Source of the DNA: Nothopassalora personata
Taxonomy: Eukaryota; Ascomycota; Dothideomycetes; Mycosphaerellales; Mycosphaerellaceae
Length of the DNA: 64,000 bases
NCBI GenBank assembly: GCA_033816765.1
Contig: CM066295.1
Span: 2,790,001 to 2,854,000 of the forward strand
Reading direction: 5' to 3'
Shown piece after piece: positions 10,417-22,235 of the stretch (positions are counted from its first letter, which is position 1; every line of letters starts with the position of its first letter). The notes under the pieces are model-generated. The model saw nothing but the letters and a program-made list of their open reading frames with translations. It was not told where the DNA came from and ran no database searches. The position numbers were made by a program, and so were the translations under genes.

Positions 10417-12422
10417 ATGGCACGATTCTACCCACTCTACGTGCGTCGCAGCGACGGCAAGCTCGAAATCGTCACCAAGGGCGCCAAGCGGAAGGAGACC
10501 AACGCTCCCACGGACGATCAGCTGGATCAGAAGGCCGACAAAGATGGCGTCAGCGATTATTACAGGGAAGTCAAGGCCGAAGAGACGAAACACTTGGACT
10601 GGCGGCGGAAGCTTGGTGGCATGCTGGCGAGGGAGCTGGACTGGAAGGACCAGTCGGGTAGTGGTATGTGCACCCTCGGTGCAGCAATACGGACCGCGTA
10701 TTGACGATAATGACAGATAACGGTTACATTCTGGTCAGCTTCCCCGAGAATTATCGCCTCTACGAACATGTGAAGAAGACGGAAAGAGATGGCAAGCTGG
10801 AAGTCAAGAACAAGACCCACGCGGCGGGTGGCAATGACAGACAAGATGCATATCTCTATGGACATCCTGCGGGTCGGAGGAAGCGCTTCAGAAGTCCCAA
10901 CGACTTCTTCCCGCATCTCCTGTGGCTCAGCACCGACGAGAGTGGCGATCCGGACAACTGCAGCTGTAAGATATGCTCGCCAGAGGACCTTGAGAACCTG
11001 CTTCCGCGCGCCAAGACCAAACAGGATTCAGATGCAAAGTCCAACCAGCCGACGGCAATGTCACGCCAGACAAGTGCACAGAACATGATAGGAGCAATGC
11101 CTTCTCGACAAGTTGCATCTCCCGCCCCAAAGCAGGTCCCTACCCCTCTTGCTCCGGCAAAGTATCCCGATCAGAACATCGATCGACAACACAAAGGCTT
11201 CATGTTTCGCCCCGGCGAGCTTGTCTGGTTCTCGCGTGGTCAGGCCTGGGGTCTTGCTGCAGTACTGAGGCGATGGGTGCACACTACCGGCGCTGGCAAC
11301 GGAAACACTTTCAACTATTCGGTACAACCACTCTCCCACCCAGCCGGACGCACCACTGCGGTGACGAAGACGACAGATGAGCTACGTCCGTGGCTGGCCT
11401 GGAGTGTACCTCAATTCACTATGGGCCTTCTGAATACCATGTCAGATCCGCCACGGTACGAGCATGCTGACTGGAACGGCATGATGCATGGCAAGTATGG
11501 CAGGGGTGATTTAGAAGTTGACGCCTCAATCCTGGCCGCCAAGATGGTCGACTCGACGCACACACCTTTCAACAAAAGCAAGGCTACACAACCGGAGCCG
11601 GGAGTATTCCAGCAGCATTACGACGGTATCTATCTGGGTTGCGAGAAGATCTGGGTCGGCGATCCAGTACGACTCCACATTGGCTCCGGCACTGACATTG
11701 TAGTTGTGCACGATGTTGTGGAGCGAAAGAGAGTCTCGGCAATGAACCCCAAACAGGTCCTGGAACAGTCATGCAGGCTCGTGGGCGATGTGTACAAGTT
11801 ATCAGCCGTCACTCATCGCGATCTAAATGTCCCCACCCCGGCTTCACCCAACAACAATCCGCAATTACCACAACGTCTGACGGAGGACCTGGCGTACAGG
11901 AACTCGCTTTCGATCCGCATGAGACAAGTGGCGAACTATTGGCAGCTGATCAAGCCCGGCCATGCGGTTGACCTCAACGATATCAAAGGACGCTGGTACG
12001 AGGCCAGCATCCTCCTGCCTCTGCTACAACCAGCACTCTTCGCGGGTGCTCAGAAGAAAGGTGAGATTCAGGAGTCCTCACTGTGGATGAACAGCCGAGG
12101 AGACTGCATCAACAACAACAGACCGCCGAACCTTCCACGTCTACCGCGTGAGAATCATCGAAGGGACACACGGAAACTGGCCTACAGCCAGTCGATCCCG
12201 CCAGACGCCGAGTTCAAGGATGGAATCCAGCCTCCGCTGCCAGAGACTGTTGATCCCAACCTCGATAGTTCTGCTGCAGGGTCAAATAGCGACAATGCCA
12301 TAGACATTGACCCGAAATTCGACACAGCCGAGGATGCTGCTCATGGCGGCTTGGACGAGTTCATGAACCTTGATGGTATAGATGACTCGAACCTGCCAGA
12401 CTTTGGTGGGCAGTACTTTTAG
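10417..12422 (+). CDS. clr2: Clr2-type transcriptional silencing protein
   Basis: Two exons (10417-10663 and 10717-12422) encode 650 residues; the 53 bp intron has GTATGT and GACAG ends, and joining is in frame. The N-terminal half carries the Clr2 domain: GYILVSFPENYRLYEHVK, DAYLYGHPAGRRKRFRSP, a Cys pair in CSCKIC and later a PGELVWFSRGQAWGLA module. The C-terminus is acidic and disordered. In fission yeast Clr2 belongs to SHREC, the Snf2/HDAC repressor complex of heterochromatin, together with Clr1, Clr3 and the remodeler Mit1. The gene lies head to head with a SNF2 remodeler that has PHD-type fingers, which fits a joint role in silencing, although partnership is inference. The start ATG is in good context with no alternative upstream. 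Confidence 0.83.
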
Positions 12423-14105
12423 ATATGCAAGGTCGATACCTATCCAACGCTCATACATCACGCCCTGGACCAAGCAGCTAGTCCCGCGCGTCACAGCTTC
12501 ACTTGCGGCTTGAGCTAACCAAAGCTGAACACGAGACCAAAAATGAGAAGAGGTTCCGAAAGCACGACCATCTCGATACATGCCTCGTGCCCTGACCGGC
12601 TGCCCTTTACTGTGCTCACCTGTCGTAACCCGGAAAAGAGTCCTGCTCCTCCTACCAGAAATCGGGAGGCTCCTGCCATGAAAGACAACCGTGGCTGCTT
12701 GATGTTGCCCGCCTTAGCATTCCTCAGCCACGTGCACGTTAATGTCGGTCATTTTTTCGTCCGGCTCTGAGTCAGCGAACGGTTCCATGTACTATTGCAA
12801 CGATCCTCCATCTCCCATGCGACTGGCCCTTTCTTCGATGCGCCTTATTAGCCCTTCAACTGTGTCTCGCCATGAACACCCTCTCCTCTCGGCCTCCACG
12901 CAACCCGCACCCTCATCTACACCCCCACAGACAACTAGATACTCTGGCTACTGACTGCACACACCGGCCCACTCCGCAAAAGGTACGCAGTACGCACGTA
13001 CAGGCTCGCCACTGAAAAGCATCCTGCAGGAAATATTGTGTAGCGAAGTTTTTCCATCGTCTGAGCCAGCCACAGGTGTCGTCACTGTAGCTGGAGATGT
13101 CGACGTGGCGGGGTGGGACGTAGTCGACGATGAAGGATGTTGATTTCTGATTTGGGAGTGTGGTGTTGAGGTTGGGGGTTTGGGTCGCAGGACCTAACTA
13201 CATGGAAGCTTGGTTGCGATGGGTGTGGTGTGCTGTGGATGGAGGGTGATGAAGAAGGTGATGAGGGTTGCTGGTATTGGGAGGGGCGGTTGCTGATGAG
13301 AACATGGTCACTAGGATTGAGGGGATTTTTCTGGTGGATGGGGTTGTATCTTCCAATGTGGAAAGGCCGGGGCCTGAAGCATGTTGGACTCGTCGTACGT
13401 ACCCGAGGAGGGCTTTTATAGCCGGGCTTTGCGAAGGTGTGGCGTCCACATCGAGCAGCGCCAAATCTATTGCCGCGTTGGGGGTGATGGACAATGCCTG
13501 CGGCGACCCTGTTCCACACCTTCCAGGTCATGTCGTTCGAGGCCGAGATGCTATTCTACTCTTAAAAGCAGGAGATGTTCTGCTACAAATCCGCCAGCAA
13601 CGCCATCATCCTGCCTCTTGCGAGTCCATATTCTACGGATCCAGTCATCTGTGCAACAGGTCACGAACTCATTGCACATTTTACAATGTCAACGACACTG
13701 GCGCCGCGTCACACAAGTCGGTGAACGGTTCACTGTAGCTCATCTGACGCATCGGGCAATTGTCAACGAATCCAGAAAAGGGTAGGACTGTCAGCTGACA
13801 GCACGTATGGCCCAGAATGATCCTTTCCTGCTCAAATCAGTGATGCTGGTGTCCGGGGAGCAGATTCTGGCGAAGCTCTCGAAGTCTTTCGATACTTTGG
13901 TTCTGGCCGACAGCAAGTACATCCCTCGCCTGCGGTTTTCCCATTCCATTGATGGATGCTAGTGTGTTCAGATTCCTGGACCGTTCTTTAAGCGCATATC
14001 CTATTAGCTGTGAGAAGGCAGCAGATGTAGTTCTCAAAAGGTAAGAAAGAAGATGGGAGCAGGAATCGGGAAAGCAACGACATACAAGCGCGTCTTGAGC
14101 TCTGT
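12423..14105. other. Intergenic, no supported gene
   Basis: Overlapping frames on both strands at 13082-13785 and a 66-codon frame at 13837-14037 show no recognisable domain, and none is clearly favoured. The stretch holds the 3' end of clr2 and probably the downstream end of the broken Cys-rich gene. Nothing else stands out. Confidence 0.45.
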
Positions 14106-15505
14106 TCAGGGGGCCGTCAAACTATAGTGTCCGAAACGCGTCGGAACCTGGGCATCCATTGCACTCGTGAAGACGCCTGAGTACTTCATCGAGAAAGCCA
14201 ATGGAACGTTCGGTGACAACCCATTCTTCTGCACAACACCTCCAGCTTGGAAAGACGCCGCATCAATAGTCGTATCGTTCACTTGCTGCAAGTTTTCGTT
14301 CCATTTCGGAATGCCAATAGTCGAAAGTGTCTGCCCATCAGCTGTAATGGTGAGGTCACGGTACAGCCGAAGCACAACTTATAATCTTGACCAGGACGCG
14401 CCTTCATCGTCGTGGAGAACTCGACAGTATTCTGACCTTCCTCTCTAGGCGTCATGACGAAGACTTCGCCCTCGCCGTTGTCGTTGACGCCTGCATCGTA
14501 GCCTGTTCTGCAATCGGCGCAGGCGTCGACTTTCCAGTCTGATTCCCAGTCGGCTTGAGAAGTTGGATTAGAACCCCCGGCGACGCACTTCTCTGGCGCA
14601 GCGATGCAGGATCCTTTGAGGCAGTAGGGTTGGTCGGATGGGCATGCGTTGTTGCAAGCGCCGCAGTGGAAAGGGTTTTGGCGTAGGTCTAGACACGTGC
14701 TGCCACATTGGTGGTCGGGCGCTGCACGATGTGAACCTGAGGGATTCACGTTCAACTTGGTGCCTTCAGGACAAGTCCTGAATGATTGATTATTTTGTAC
14801 AACTGTGATCTTAGACTTGCAGTCGACCTTGAAGACGGAAGTTTGCTTCTGCTGTTCACTCCTGTCTATGACTCGTGGGCCGGTCGATGATGTAGTCAGG
14901 ACGACGCGACCATCGTTCGGCTTTGCGAGGTATCTCGGAGTTGAGTCGACTAGCATCCATAACTTAGACACTGCCGAAAGTCAGTATGAGGATGCCTCCT
15001 GATAGATACTTTGAACTTACTCAGCTGGCGCGCCTGCTGGCTTTCTCGAAATGATAGACCGGCAGTAGATTTTTGTTCGTCGTTCGTTGCGTTGGCTTGT
15101 GCTTCAGAGGTTGGAGGTGCCAGTGGAGCCACGCTCGATGTACTCGCAGCGACGATTGGCATAAAGTCGGGATCCAAAGGTTGAATTGATCGCTGGTCTT
15201 GGAAGGATCTATCACGCAAGGGACACTGACGCTCGTTGGCTGGGGTAGGTCTGCTGTATTTGGTGGAGATACCATGATGCTGATAGTAGGCACAGCATAT
15301 TGAGTGAATGTCTAGGTCCTCGACAAATCTGCACTCTCACTTGGAAAGATGCCATGACCACCAGAGTCAGAGATTCCTGGACTGTATCCCGGGACTGGTT
15401 CTAGCATCGGGTTGGGCTCGACAACAGGTACGTTGCCGCCGGCAGGCGAGGTGGTAGAGGCGGTTGTTTGGGATGTGGCTCCTGTTGTGGAAGTCTACAT
15501 CATGC
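14106..15505 (-). pseudogene. Cysteine-rich, probably secreted protein gene with frame breaks
   Basis: Coding-looking pieces lie in order on the minus strand: a Ser/Thr/Pro/Gly linker at about 15500-15345, a short piece to about 15016, a 230-codon piece at 14971-14279 and a C-terminal piece at 14375-14106. The first pieces can be joined by GT-AG introns, for example a GTAAGT donor near 15020. The large piece has a Cys motif typical of fungal extracellular proteins (CGSTCLDLRQNPFHCGAC, then CPSDQPYC), followed by beta-rich sequence. Near 14376-14400 the frame must change: the beta-rich domain stops making sense in one frame and resumes at DLTITADGQTLSTIGIPKW in another. No intron of reasonable size fits there. 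I therefore call it broken, or affected by a sequence error. A possible 5' exon beyond 15505 is not resolved. Confidence 0.45.
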
Positions 15506-16119
15506 AGCCAACGTCCCACACGTTGTAGTTGCTTTGTAACGCCGCAGATTGGCGTGATTTGCCTCTCGGCGAGAGTGTCATTTGCAAGGCAGATACGAAG
15601 ATCGAAGTCCAAGGTTTGCACAACAGTGCAAATGGTGTTGATGGAGTGAAGATGAAGTCCCGACGCCGTAGTCGAATGTCTTGTTTTGCCAAGAGCTGCT
15701 GAGTCAGCCTCTCGGAAGATCTGCCAGAGATCTTCTGTGCAACGGGCGTCCTCACTCTTTCCCTCCAGAACCAGCCTGCGGTACGTCCTCGCAATGCCGT
15801 ATATGAGCCGAATACACGACCGATATGGTGTGCATAGTCCTGACTACTGCTGACGAGGTGGCGGACACCTGGACTGGCTGTTCTTGAGGCCACGACCTTG
15901 AAGCAAGTCAAATAAATGGTCTTTACATGATGGGGCTATCACATGCAAGTATGTTGACTGACTATTGCAGTGCCATTGGCCACGTACCTGACGGCGGGGA
16001 CTCCGGAGGATCAATAGAGTTTTTATCAAGACCAAACTTGCACTACGACGTCACAGCTTGGTGGATCTCTTTCACATTGAGTACTGCTAAGAGATTCTGT
16101 GGCAGCGACAGTAACGTAT
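15506..16119. other. Intergenic, possible 5' end of broken gene and caleosin promoter
   Basis: Minus-strand open frames at 15495-15911 may include a first exon of the broken Cys-rich gene, but the frames conflict. The right end should hold the caleosin promoter. There are no repeats. Confidence 0.4.
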
Positions 16120-17256
16120 ATGGCGTTCTCACCTCGCACCCGATCGCCGGCCCCGGAAGTGTCGAAAGTCTCCATCTTCAGCACTCTTGAACGAAGGACG
16201 ACCGCGACCAAGCCATCGACAAGTTCGCCGTCGGGAAATCAAGACGCAGACACTACTGCAGGTGCGCAGCAAACCAGAGCGCAGGTCGAGGAAGATCATG
16301 CGGCTGTCGTGGGAGAAGAGACTTATTCCACTGCTGTTCGCCAGTCTTCTGAGACCCCGACTGCGTCCAGAAGCACCACGACAGTCGCCACCATACCCTG
16401 CCAAGAGCCACAGCCACAGAATTCCATGAGCCTCCTACGGACTGCCGCACCAGATGCCAACAACAACGATATACGGCTGAATCAAGCAGCCAAGGACAAG
16501 ATCAATCACCCCACAACGAACGGCATCAACCCAACTCTCACCATCAACAAGCCCTACGCCACATTCCTAGCCCATGGAGCCGTCACTTTCGAACGACAAC
16601 TGTACATCCCTCGCGAAGGTGATGCCCTCATCGACCCAGGCACAGCTCGCGTCAACCTTGCCGTCTCCAAGGAAACACCGGATGGCACACCGGAGTGGCG
16701 GGAGAAGCACTCCCACCAGACTGTTCTTCAACAGCACTGCACCTATTGGGACCCAGACAAAGACGGAATTATCTGGCCTCTCGATATCTACCGCGGCTGC
16801 GCAGCCTGGGGTTGGCATGCCTTCCTCTGCCTTCTCGCCACCGTGATCATAGCGGGCAGCATGTCCTATCCAACGTTACCTCCTGGTCACTTTCTCCCTG
16901 ACCTGCGATTCCGGATATATCTCAACAACATCCACAAGTGTAAGCACGGAAGTGATAGCAACACTTACGACTCGGAGGGACGATTCAGGCCGCAGCAGTT
17001 TGAGGATTTCTTTGCAAAGTATGATGCGGGAAGCAAAGGTGGCGTTGACCTGTATGATCTTGCCAGAGCGCATCAAGGCCAGAGATTGCTTGGTGATCCT
17101 TTTGGCTGGACTGCTGGGATCCTGGAGTGGTTAGCGTTGTATCTCTTGATCTGGCCGAGAGATGGGATTTTGAGGAAGGATGATTGTCGGGCGACTTATG
17201 ACGGGAGTATATTTCAGAAAAAGGCCGATGAGTATGCTGCGAGGAAGAGCAGGTAG
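16120..17256 (+). CDS. Caleosin-type lipid-droplet protein / peroxygenase
   Basis: One exon encodes 378 residues from the ATG at 16120; the frame upstream has only a GTG. The first 130 residues are Ser/Thr/Pro-rich and probably disordered. The caleosin domain follows: a Ca-binding EF-hand loop, DPDKDGIIWPLD, near residue 208, then a hydrophobic segment (FLCLLATVIIAGSMS), directly followed by a Pro-rich knot (YPTLPPGHFLPDL), and a C-terminal part with YDAGSKGGVDLYDL. Caleosins sit in lipid-droplet or ER membranes through the hairpin and proline knot, bind calcium, and many are haem peroxygenases acting on fatty-acid hydroperoxides. The family call is firm; peroxygenase activity is inferred. 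The long N-terminal extension is unusual for a caleosin. Confidence 0.88.
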   Translation: MAFSPRTRSPAPEVSKVSIFSTLERRTTATKPSTSSPSGNQDADTTAGAQQTRAQVEEDHAAVVGEETYSTAVRQSSETPTASRSTTTVATIPCQEPQPQNSMSLLRTAAPDANNNDIRLNQAAKDKINHPTTNGINPTLTINKPYATFLAHGAVTFERQLYIPREGDALIDPGTARVNLAVSKETPDGTPEWREKHSHQTVLQQHCTYWDPDKDGIIWPLDIYRGCAAWGWHAFLCLLATVIIAGSMSYPTLPPGHFLPDLRFRIYLNNIHKCKHGSDSNTYDSEGRFRPQQFEDFFAKYDAGSKGGVDLYDLARAHQGQRLLGDPFGWTAGILEWLALYLLIWPRDGILRKDDCRATYDGSIFQKKADEYAARKSR

Positions 17257-19188
17257 GTTCATAAACGACATGGCTGTATTGCTCAGTAATTCAATCTCTG
17301 CCAATCCTGACGCCGACTCGGTATCGTAGAGCTCCTTGAGCGTACGCAAAGCGATGACTCGCTCCATCATTTTGAAGATTCCCCACTGTGTGCAAAGGGA
17401 CCTGGCAGTGGTGAGTATGCTTCGTCGGGTCAAGGTAAATCGCCGCGACTCACGCTCCTTATAACACAGCTAGATGTCCTTCTAAGGTGCCGATATCGAG
17501 CTTGCTTCCAGAAGCCATCGCTTTCCCAACGTGAGCACATCGCGATCGAGTCATAGACAGGGGCCGTTTTGACGCCACAGGACTGACAAGACTGCCTGAA
17601 AGGCCGGATCTTTGGCAACGATGTTGAGACTCTGATATGATGACCAGCGTGATCTATCGCACTGCACACAGCACGGCGACAGCGACCCTATAATTCGCAG
17701 AGGCTGGGATAAGAACAAGCAGCACCCTGACACTCAGCCAGCTGAAGACGTACGGGATCAACGGAAGACCCGATACAGCGATCCTCTGGGACGCGAGAGG
17801 CGATCGCTTGACCCACGCAGAACGCCTCGGCATCTCTCGTGCCACGAATGACGATGTCACACAATGGAGCTGGCATGATGCCGCAAAGGTGGGTGGAAAA
17901 ATCGGTAAAATACTCTCACATCCACCTTTATAGTCGAAAATACTGCGGTGTCGATAGTATGGAAAACCTGACTGCCGTGTCCAGCTGTTATGGTCAAAAC
18001 ATACTCCCATGATCGGTGACTTTCGTCGTACCTAGTACCTACCTTGCGGCCCTTCTTAAAGCATAAAGCATAAAGCCGAAGGAAGATAAAGATAGAGAGA
18101 GACTTACTTACGTAGGAGCAGAGGAGCACCATCGGACCCTATCCTTATCTTGCTTGTCTCTAAGTGCAATTATCTGTAGCAACAACCACTAAGTAGGTTA
18201 CTACCGGTGCAAGAGATTCGCAAGTAGTAGTAAGGACCCCATAGTGCTTTTGCACAATATGTGGACATATGAGTTATGGTTTAACAATCATAGATAAATA
18301 TAGCACCTAAATTTCTAGAAACATAGACATAGCAGTATTTCCTATGATAAAGGTAGATGTAGGAGTACTTCACCGGTAAAAAAAAATGGTGCATTTAGAG
18401 CTAGCGCTATTATTAAGCAATCAAGTTACTTGACTGACGCACAATGCGATACTTGCTTAGATAAATGACTAGTTACTTGCTTAAGTGATATTAAGGGCCT
18501 ATACTTCTTGACTAACTTGACTTGCTTAACTAGGTAAAAAATGAGATTTTTGTATATTCGAAGGCCTAGCGGTGCCCCCGCGAGTAGGTCGGTTTCCTTA
18601 TATCTTTATCTTCTACGATCAAGTACGAGATAGTATATATACATGAAGCAAGATAATTGATTGTATTAGAACTGTCTACAGTGCGAAGGAAAAGAAGTAT
18701 ATAAGCTACTGGGTTAGGCTGACTAAGCCTGCACATGCTGCATACGTCACAGTATTCACCTATTCACCGAGTCACCCCCTTGACGAATGCAACAGTGCGA
18801 GAAAGGAAGGTTGAGGCGTTATTATAGCGCTGAGAATGGCAGTCAAGTCAATATTGTCCTGCGGGAAAATTTGTCAAGCAAGCGGTCAAAACAGATCAAG
18901 TTGATTGATTCATGCCACCACTGTTCAGAGCTGTAGTCCTCGTGACGGTGCTGTTTAAGGCCGCGGCCAAAGCATAATTCATGCCTGACGGTATCATATT
19001 GTTGGGACTGAAGCGCCTTATACAACGGAGACAGCACCATTTCAATCAGGAGACGCTTTTCTCATGCTATGCACGCTATGCCATTATCATACACATAGCT
19101 TAGACCTTAGGTTCATGAGCTTCGAGTTGTCCCGATGGAATTCTGCCATAATAAAGTAATTTGAGGTTCATGTCGCTCGCCCAGGAGC
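17257..19188. other. Gene-free region with AT-rich island
   Basis: No supported gene lies here. From about 18130 to 18720 the sequence becomes clearly AT-rich with many TA steps, unlike the flanking genes, and looks like decayed, RIP-affected repeat DNA. I find no LTR pair or terminal inverted repeat. Short minus-strand frames at 17430-18130 lack domains. Confidence 0.45.
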
Positions 19189-20968
19189 TCAGTCCTTGGT
19201 CGCAATGCCGAAGCGCTCCTGGCCGACTGTGCCATCGAAGACCGCGAAGAACTGCTTGAAGATGATGTCGCCCATGATCTGGAAACCACCAGAGCCGGTC
19301 TGCACACCAGCAATGCACTGTCCGTTCTCCTCCGCATACTTCAGATCTGCGCCCTTGACTGTGGCCATGTAGCCACCTATGTTGATGCCAAGATCGGGGA
19401 GCGTCTCGGCGCAGTCGTAAAGCCACGCGTCGTGCAGCATGTCATACTGAATGGACTTGACTTGCTTGTAATAGGCTTCCACGATTGGTGAGTCAAGGTA
19501 AATCAGGGTAGTACCGGTATCCGCAATGACTGGGCTGCAATCGCTGCAGTCGTAGACCTACGCATGAGAATACTGTCAGTGGCTTGGAGGCGTTGTGGAC
19601 GGTGGAGAGGGCGCGTCGTGCAATGCCTTTGGTACGTACCTTGTCGTCGACCATGTAGCTTGGCAGAGGAAATTGCCAAAAGCCCGATGAGGCGTTGACT
19701 GGAACGTAGTGGAGGTCCCCAGAGTACTTGTCGCTATCGATGTTGCCTGGAGCTGGTCAGTGGGTGAGAACTTGATGTGAGATTGGAGACACGACTTACC
19801 AAACTCGTAGGTGCCGGTTCCGTCAGTCTCTTCGAGATCGGCAGTGAACACCGGGTGGCTGAGGTCAGGCACAAGGTTCTCCCAGAACGTCTTCTGCTTC
19901 TCTGGCTTGACAGTGCTGAGACTGCCGAATGATAGGCCAAGAAGACCGTCCCTGCAGCATGTTAGACCTTTGAGGCGCTCAATGGGCGTTGAAGCTTCGC
20001 GCGTGAGACATACATATTGGGATCCTCCAAGAAAGAACTGTCCATGCGGGTGGCAACGCCAACGGCTTGCTTCTCAACAGTGACCCCACCGGCATCGACG
20101 ACATCGTAGCCGACATCACCACCTGCAGAACTGCCATCGCCGTAGGTGATGTTCCAGGTTGCACCGTCAATTAGCTGGAAGGTTGAGCTCTTCTGTGGGT
20201 TAAAGATAGCGTGGACGCCGACCTGTGCCTCGGGTAGCTTATTGCTGTAAACCCAGCTGCAGGAGTTAGCTTGGGATGGAATGGCGAGAAGGTGTGACTT
20301 ACAGATCAGCGGAGCCAGTGTCGAAGTTCATCTGAAGGTTCTGGCCGCCAACGGTGACAGCGGTAAGGTACTCGGCCTCGTTGGCCTCCGGAACGGCAGT
20401 CACCTCGCCATCCTCAGATCCGGTGCGCGTGACTGTCTGAGTGGATCTGGTGGTGTTGTTGTTGTAGATTGGAGTGCCGTATGGGGCGAGGGTTGGGGCG
20501 CCGGTGCCGTAGGAAGCTGTGCCAGGAAGGGTGACGGTGAAGGTTGGGTTAACACCAGTACCACCCACAGGGCCGGAGCTGGATGAGGAGGTCGGGAGGT
20601 ACGAAGGTGGAGCTACGTTTGAGATAGAGGTTGAGAATGGTGCTGGTGGCTCGATGCTGGCGCTCGAGCGAGCATTCAGCTCAAGAATCTGCCAGCCAAA
20701 TTTGCGATGAGTGCGAGCGATCTCGTCGAATGGGTCGACTGAGCCGCGGCCGTGAGACTTTGCGGTGAAGGAACGTTTAGCAATTGGGTTCTTTGGAGCT
20801 GTGCATTCGGTTAGCATGTAAGTATGAGAATGGTGGTAGGTGAAGGGTGCAGAGTTTGCAGGGCCACTCGACCTGGCCACCAGTCGTGCTGCTGTGGTGC
20901 TCACCTGGTGCTGCGAGGGTGAGAGCAGCCATGGCGGCCGTGGCCACAAACTGCTTGACGAGAATCAT
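19189..20968 (-). CDS. Secreted A1 (pepsin-like) aspartic endopeptidase
   Basis: Six exons (20968-20905, 20798-20303, 20256-20014, 19951-19800, 19746-19640, 19557-19189) give 476 residues; all five introns have GT-AG ends and restore one frame. Residues 1-20 form a signal peptide (MILVKQFVATAAMAALTLAA). The propeptide includes a KRSF-type basic site and an unusually long Ser/Thr/Pro stretch. The two catalytic aspartates are in DTGSADL (about residue 181) and DTGTT (about 367), and the flap region has ITYGDGSSAGG. Late conserved phrases are FQIMGDIIFKQFFAVFD and the disulfide cysteines CAET and GQC. Family members are secreted or vacuolar acid proteases that cut proteins at hydrophobic residues. 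No GPI-type hydrophobic tail is present, so secretion is likely. Confidence 0.92.
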
Positions 20969-22235
20969 CTTGCTGATGGAAGAGCCACCTGTTGTTGATG
21001 GACGAAGACGGTGTGCTGGTGTATCTGGCGATTTTGCTGAGAATTGAAGCTGTTGTTGCCGGTGACACTGTCTATCAAAGACCGTCGCCGCGATTAAAAA
21101 GTGAAAGACTAATGTGCTCTCAAAGGAATGAGAGAGCTATTGGTGCGATAGCACAAAGGAGGGTGGTGGTGGTGTGAAGAGAACGAAAGTCGAGGGCGTG
21201 TATTGTGGAGGTGGTGCGAAGAAGAGCTTCTCGAAATGACCTTGAATCAAAGCAGAAAACGCAGTGAGTCCGTCCTCGCGTAATTGATGCCTGTCGTCTC
21301 GCTTAGTGGCTTATGTACGCACAAGCATGGACAACAAAGTACCGTTGACAAGACAGATCATCTGCTGCGAAGCCCAACAGTAATCATGATGTCCGCAAAA
21401 TACTTACGAACTTGCAGCTGAGGCGTCCACCTTTGTCTCGAGAGCCCTCGATCAAGTCTTTCTTGACGCCACACTCAAGATCTGATAGCTGCTTGTTGAC
21501 GACCGCACACGCGATGATGCTTTCTACGACCATATGCAACCCGCCAACGCCACCGTAAAGGTAGATAGATACTGACATCTAGCTCGTCAGAGGCAGGAGT
21601 CTCGAAGCCATCCATCCAAGAGGCCTCAACTGGACACGTCGGTCGTCTGCAGGAGGATGGGCCGCGCGTGCGAGATGCTCCTGACAGTATACTGTATCTA
21701 CTCTCATGACGGCATCTGCATGAGGTTGAGGTCGTACATGCAGAATTTGAAGGCTAGCCGCGGATCTCACGTTTCAGGATCGCCGTTGGATCTCCGCGCG
21801 TGGCAAGAACGGTCCCGGACCTGAAACGCACTCTTGCACTGATAACGCCCAGCAACGCCTGCGACCGGCTCTGCGACCGACTGCGTCACCGACACAACGC
21901 GCAGGTTGTGATCTCGCGACAGAGGTGACGTCTCCCATCAGGATGCAGTGGCAGGGATCTCGTTCCGCTAGCCGGAACCTTGCCGATCGGGAAGCTGCTC
22001 GCTCGACCTGCCCGACCAGGGGTTTTGACTAATCGCTCCGGCCTGCTGCTTTCGACCAAAAGGGAAGAGCCTCCCATCTCAAATGGCAGGTACATTCTCT
22101 TCCTCTCATCGACCGACACAGGCGACCAACAACGCGACAACGACAAGACTTCGAGAGACTGGAAAGCCGTCGGTCCTCGGGGAAATATTCGTTTGCTCGT
22201 TATGTACAAATCATCCTTATGTTGTGCTTGCCCCC
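20969..22235. other. Intergenic between protease and ADH genes
   Basis: This stretch holds the promoter of the aspartic protease at its left end and the downstream region of the alcohol dehydrogenase at its right end. Short frames on both strands show no domain. There are no repeats or RNA genes. Confidence 0.5.

Noticed and set aside
13082..13785. Overlapping ORFs on both strands
   Set aside because: Neither strand shows a domain, a good splice pattern or a clear codon preference; not enough to call a gene.
17131..17433. 100-codon minus-strand frame over the caleosin 3' end
   Set aside because: Overlaps the firmly supported caleosin gene and has no motif.
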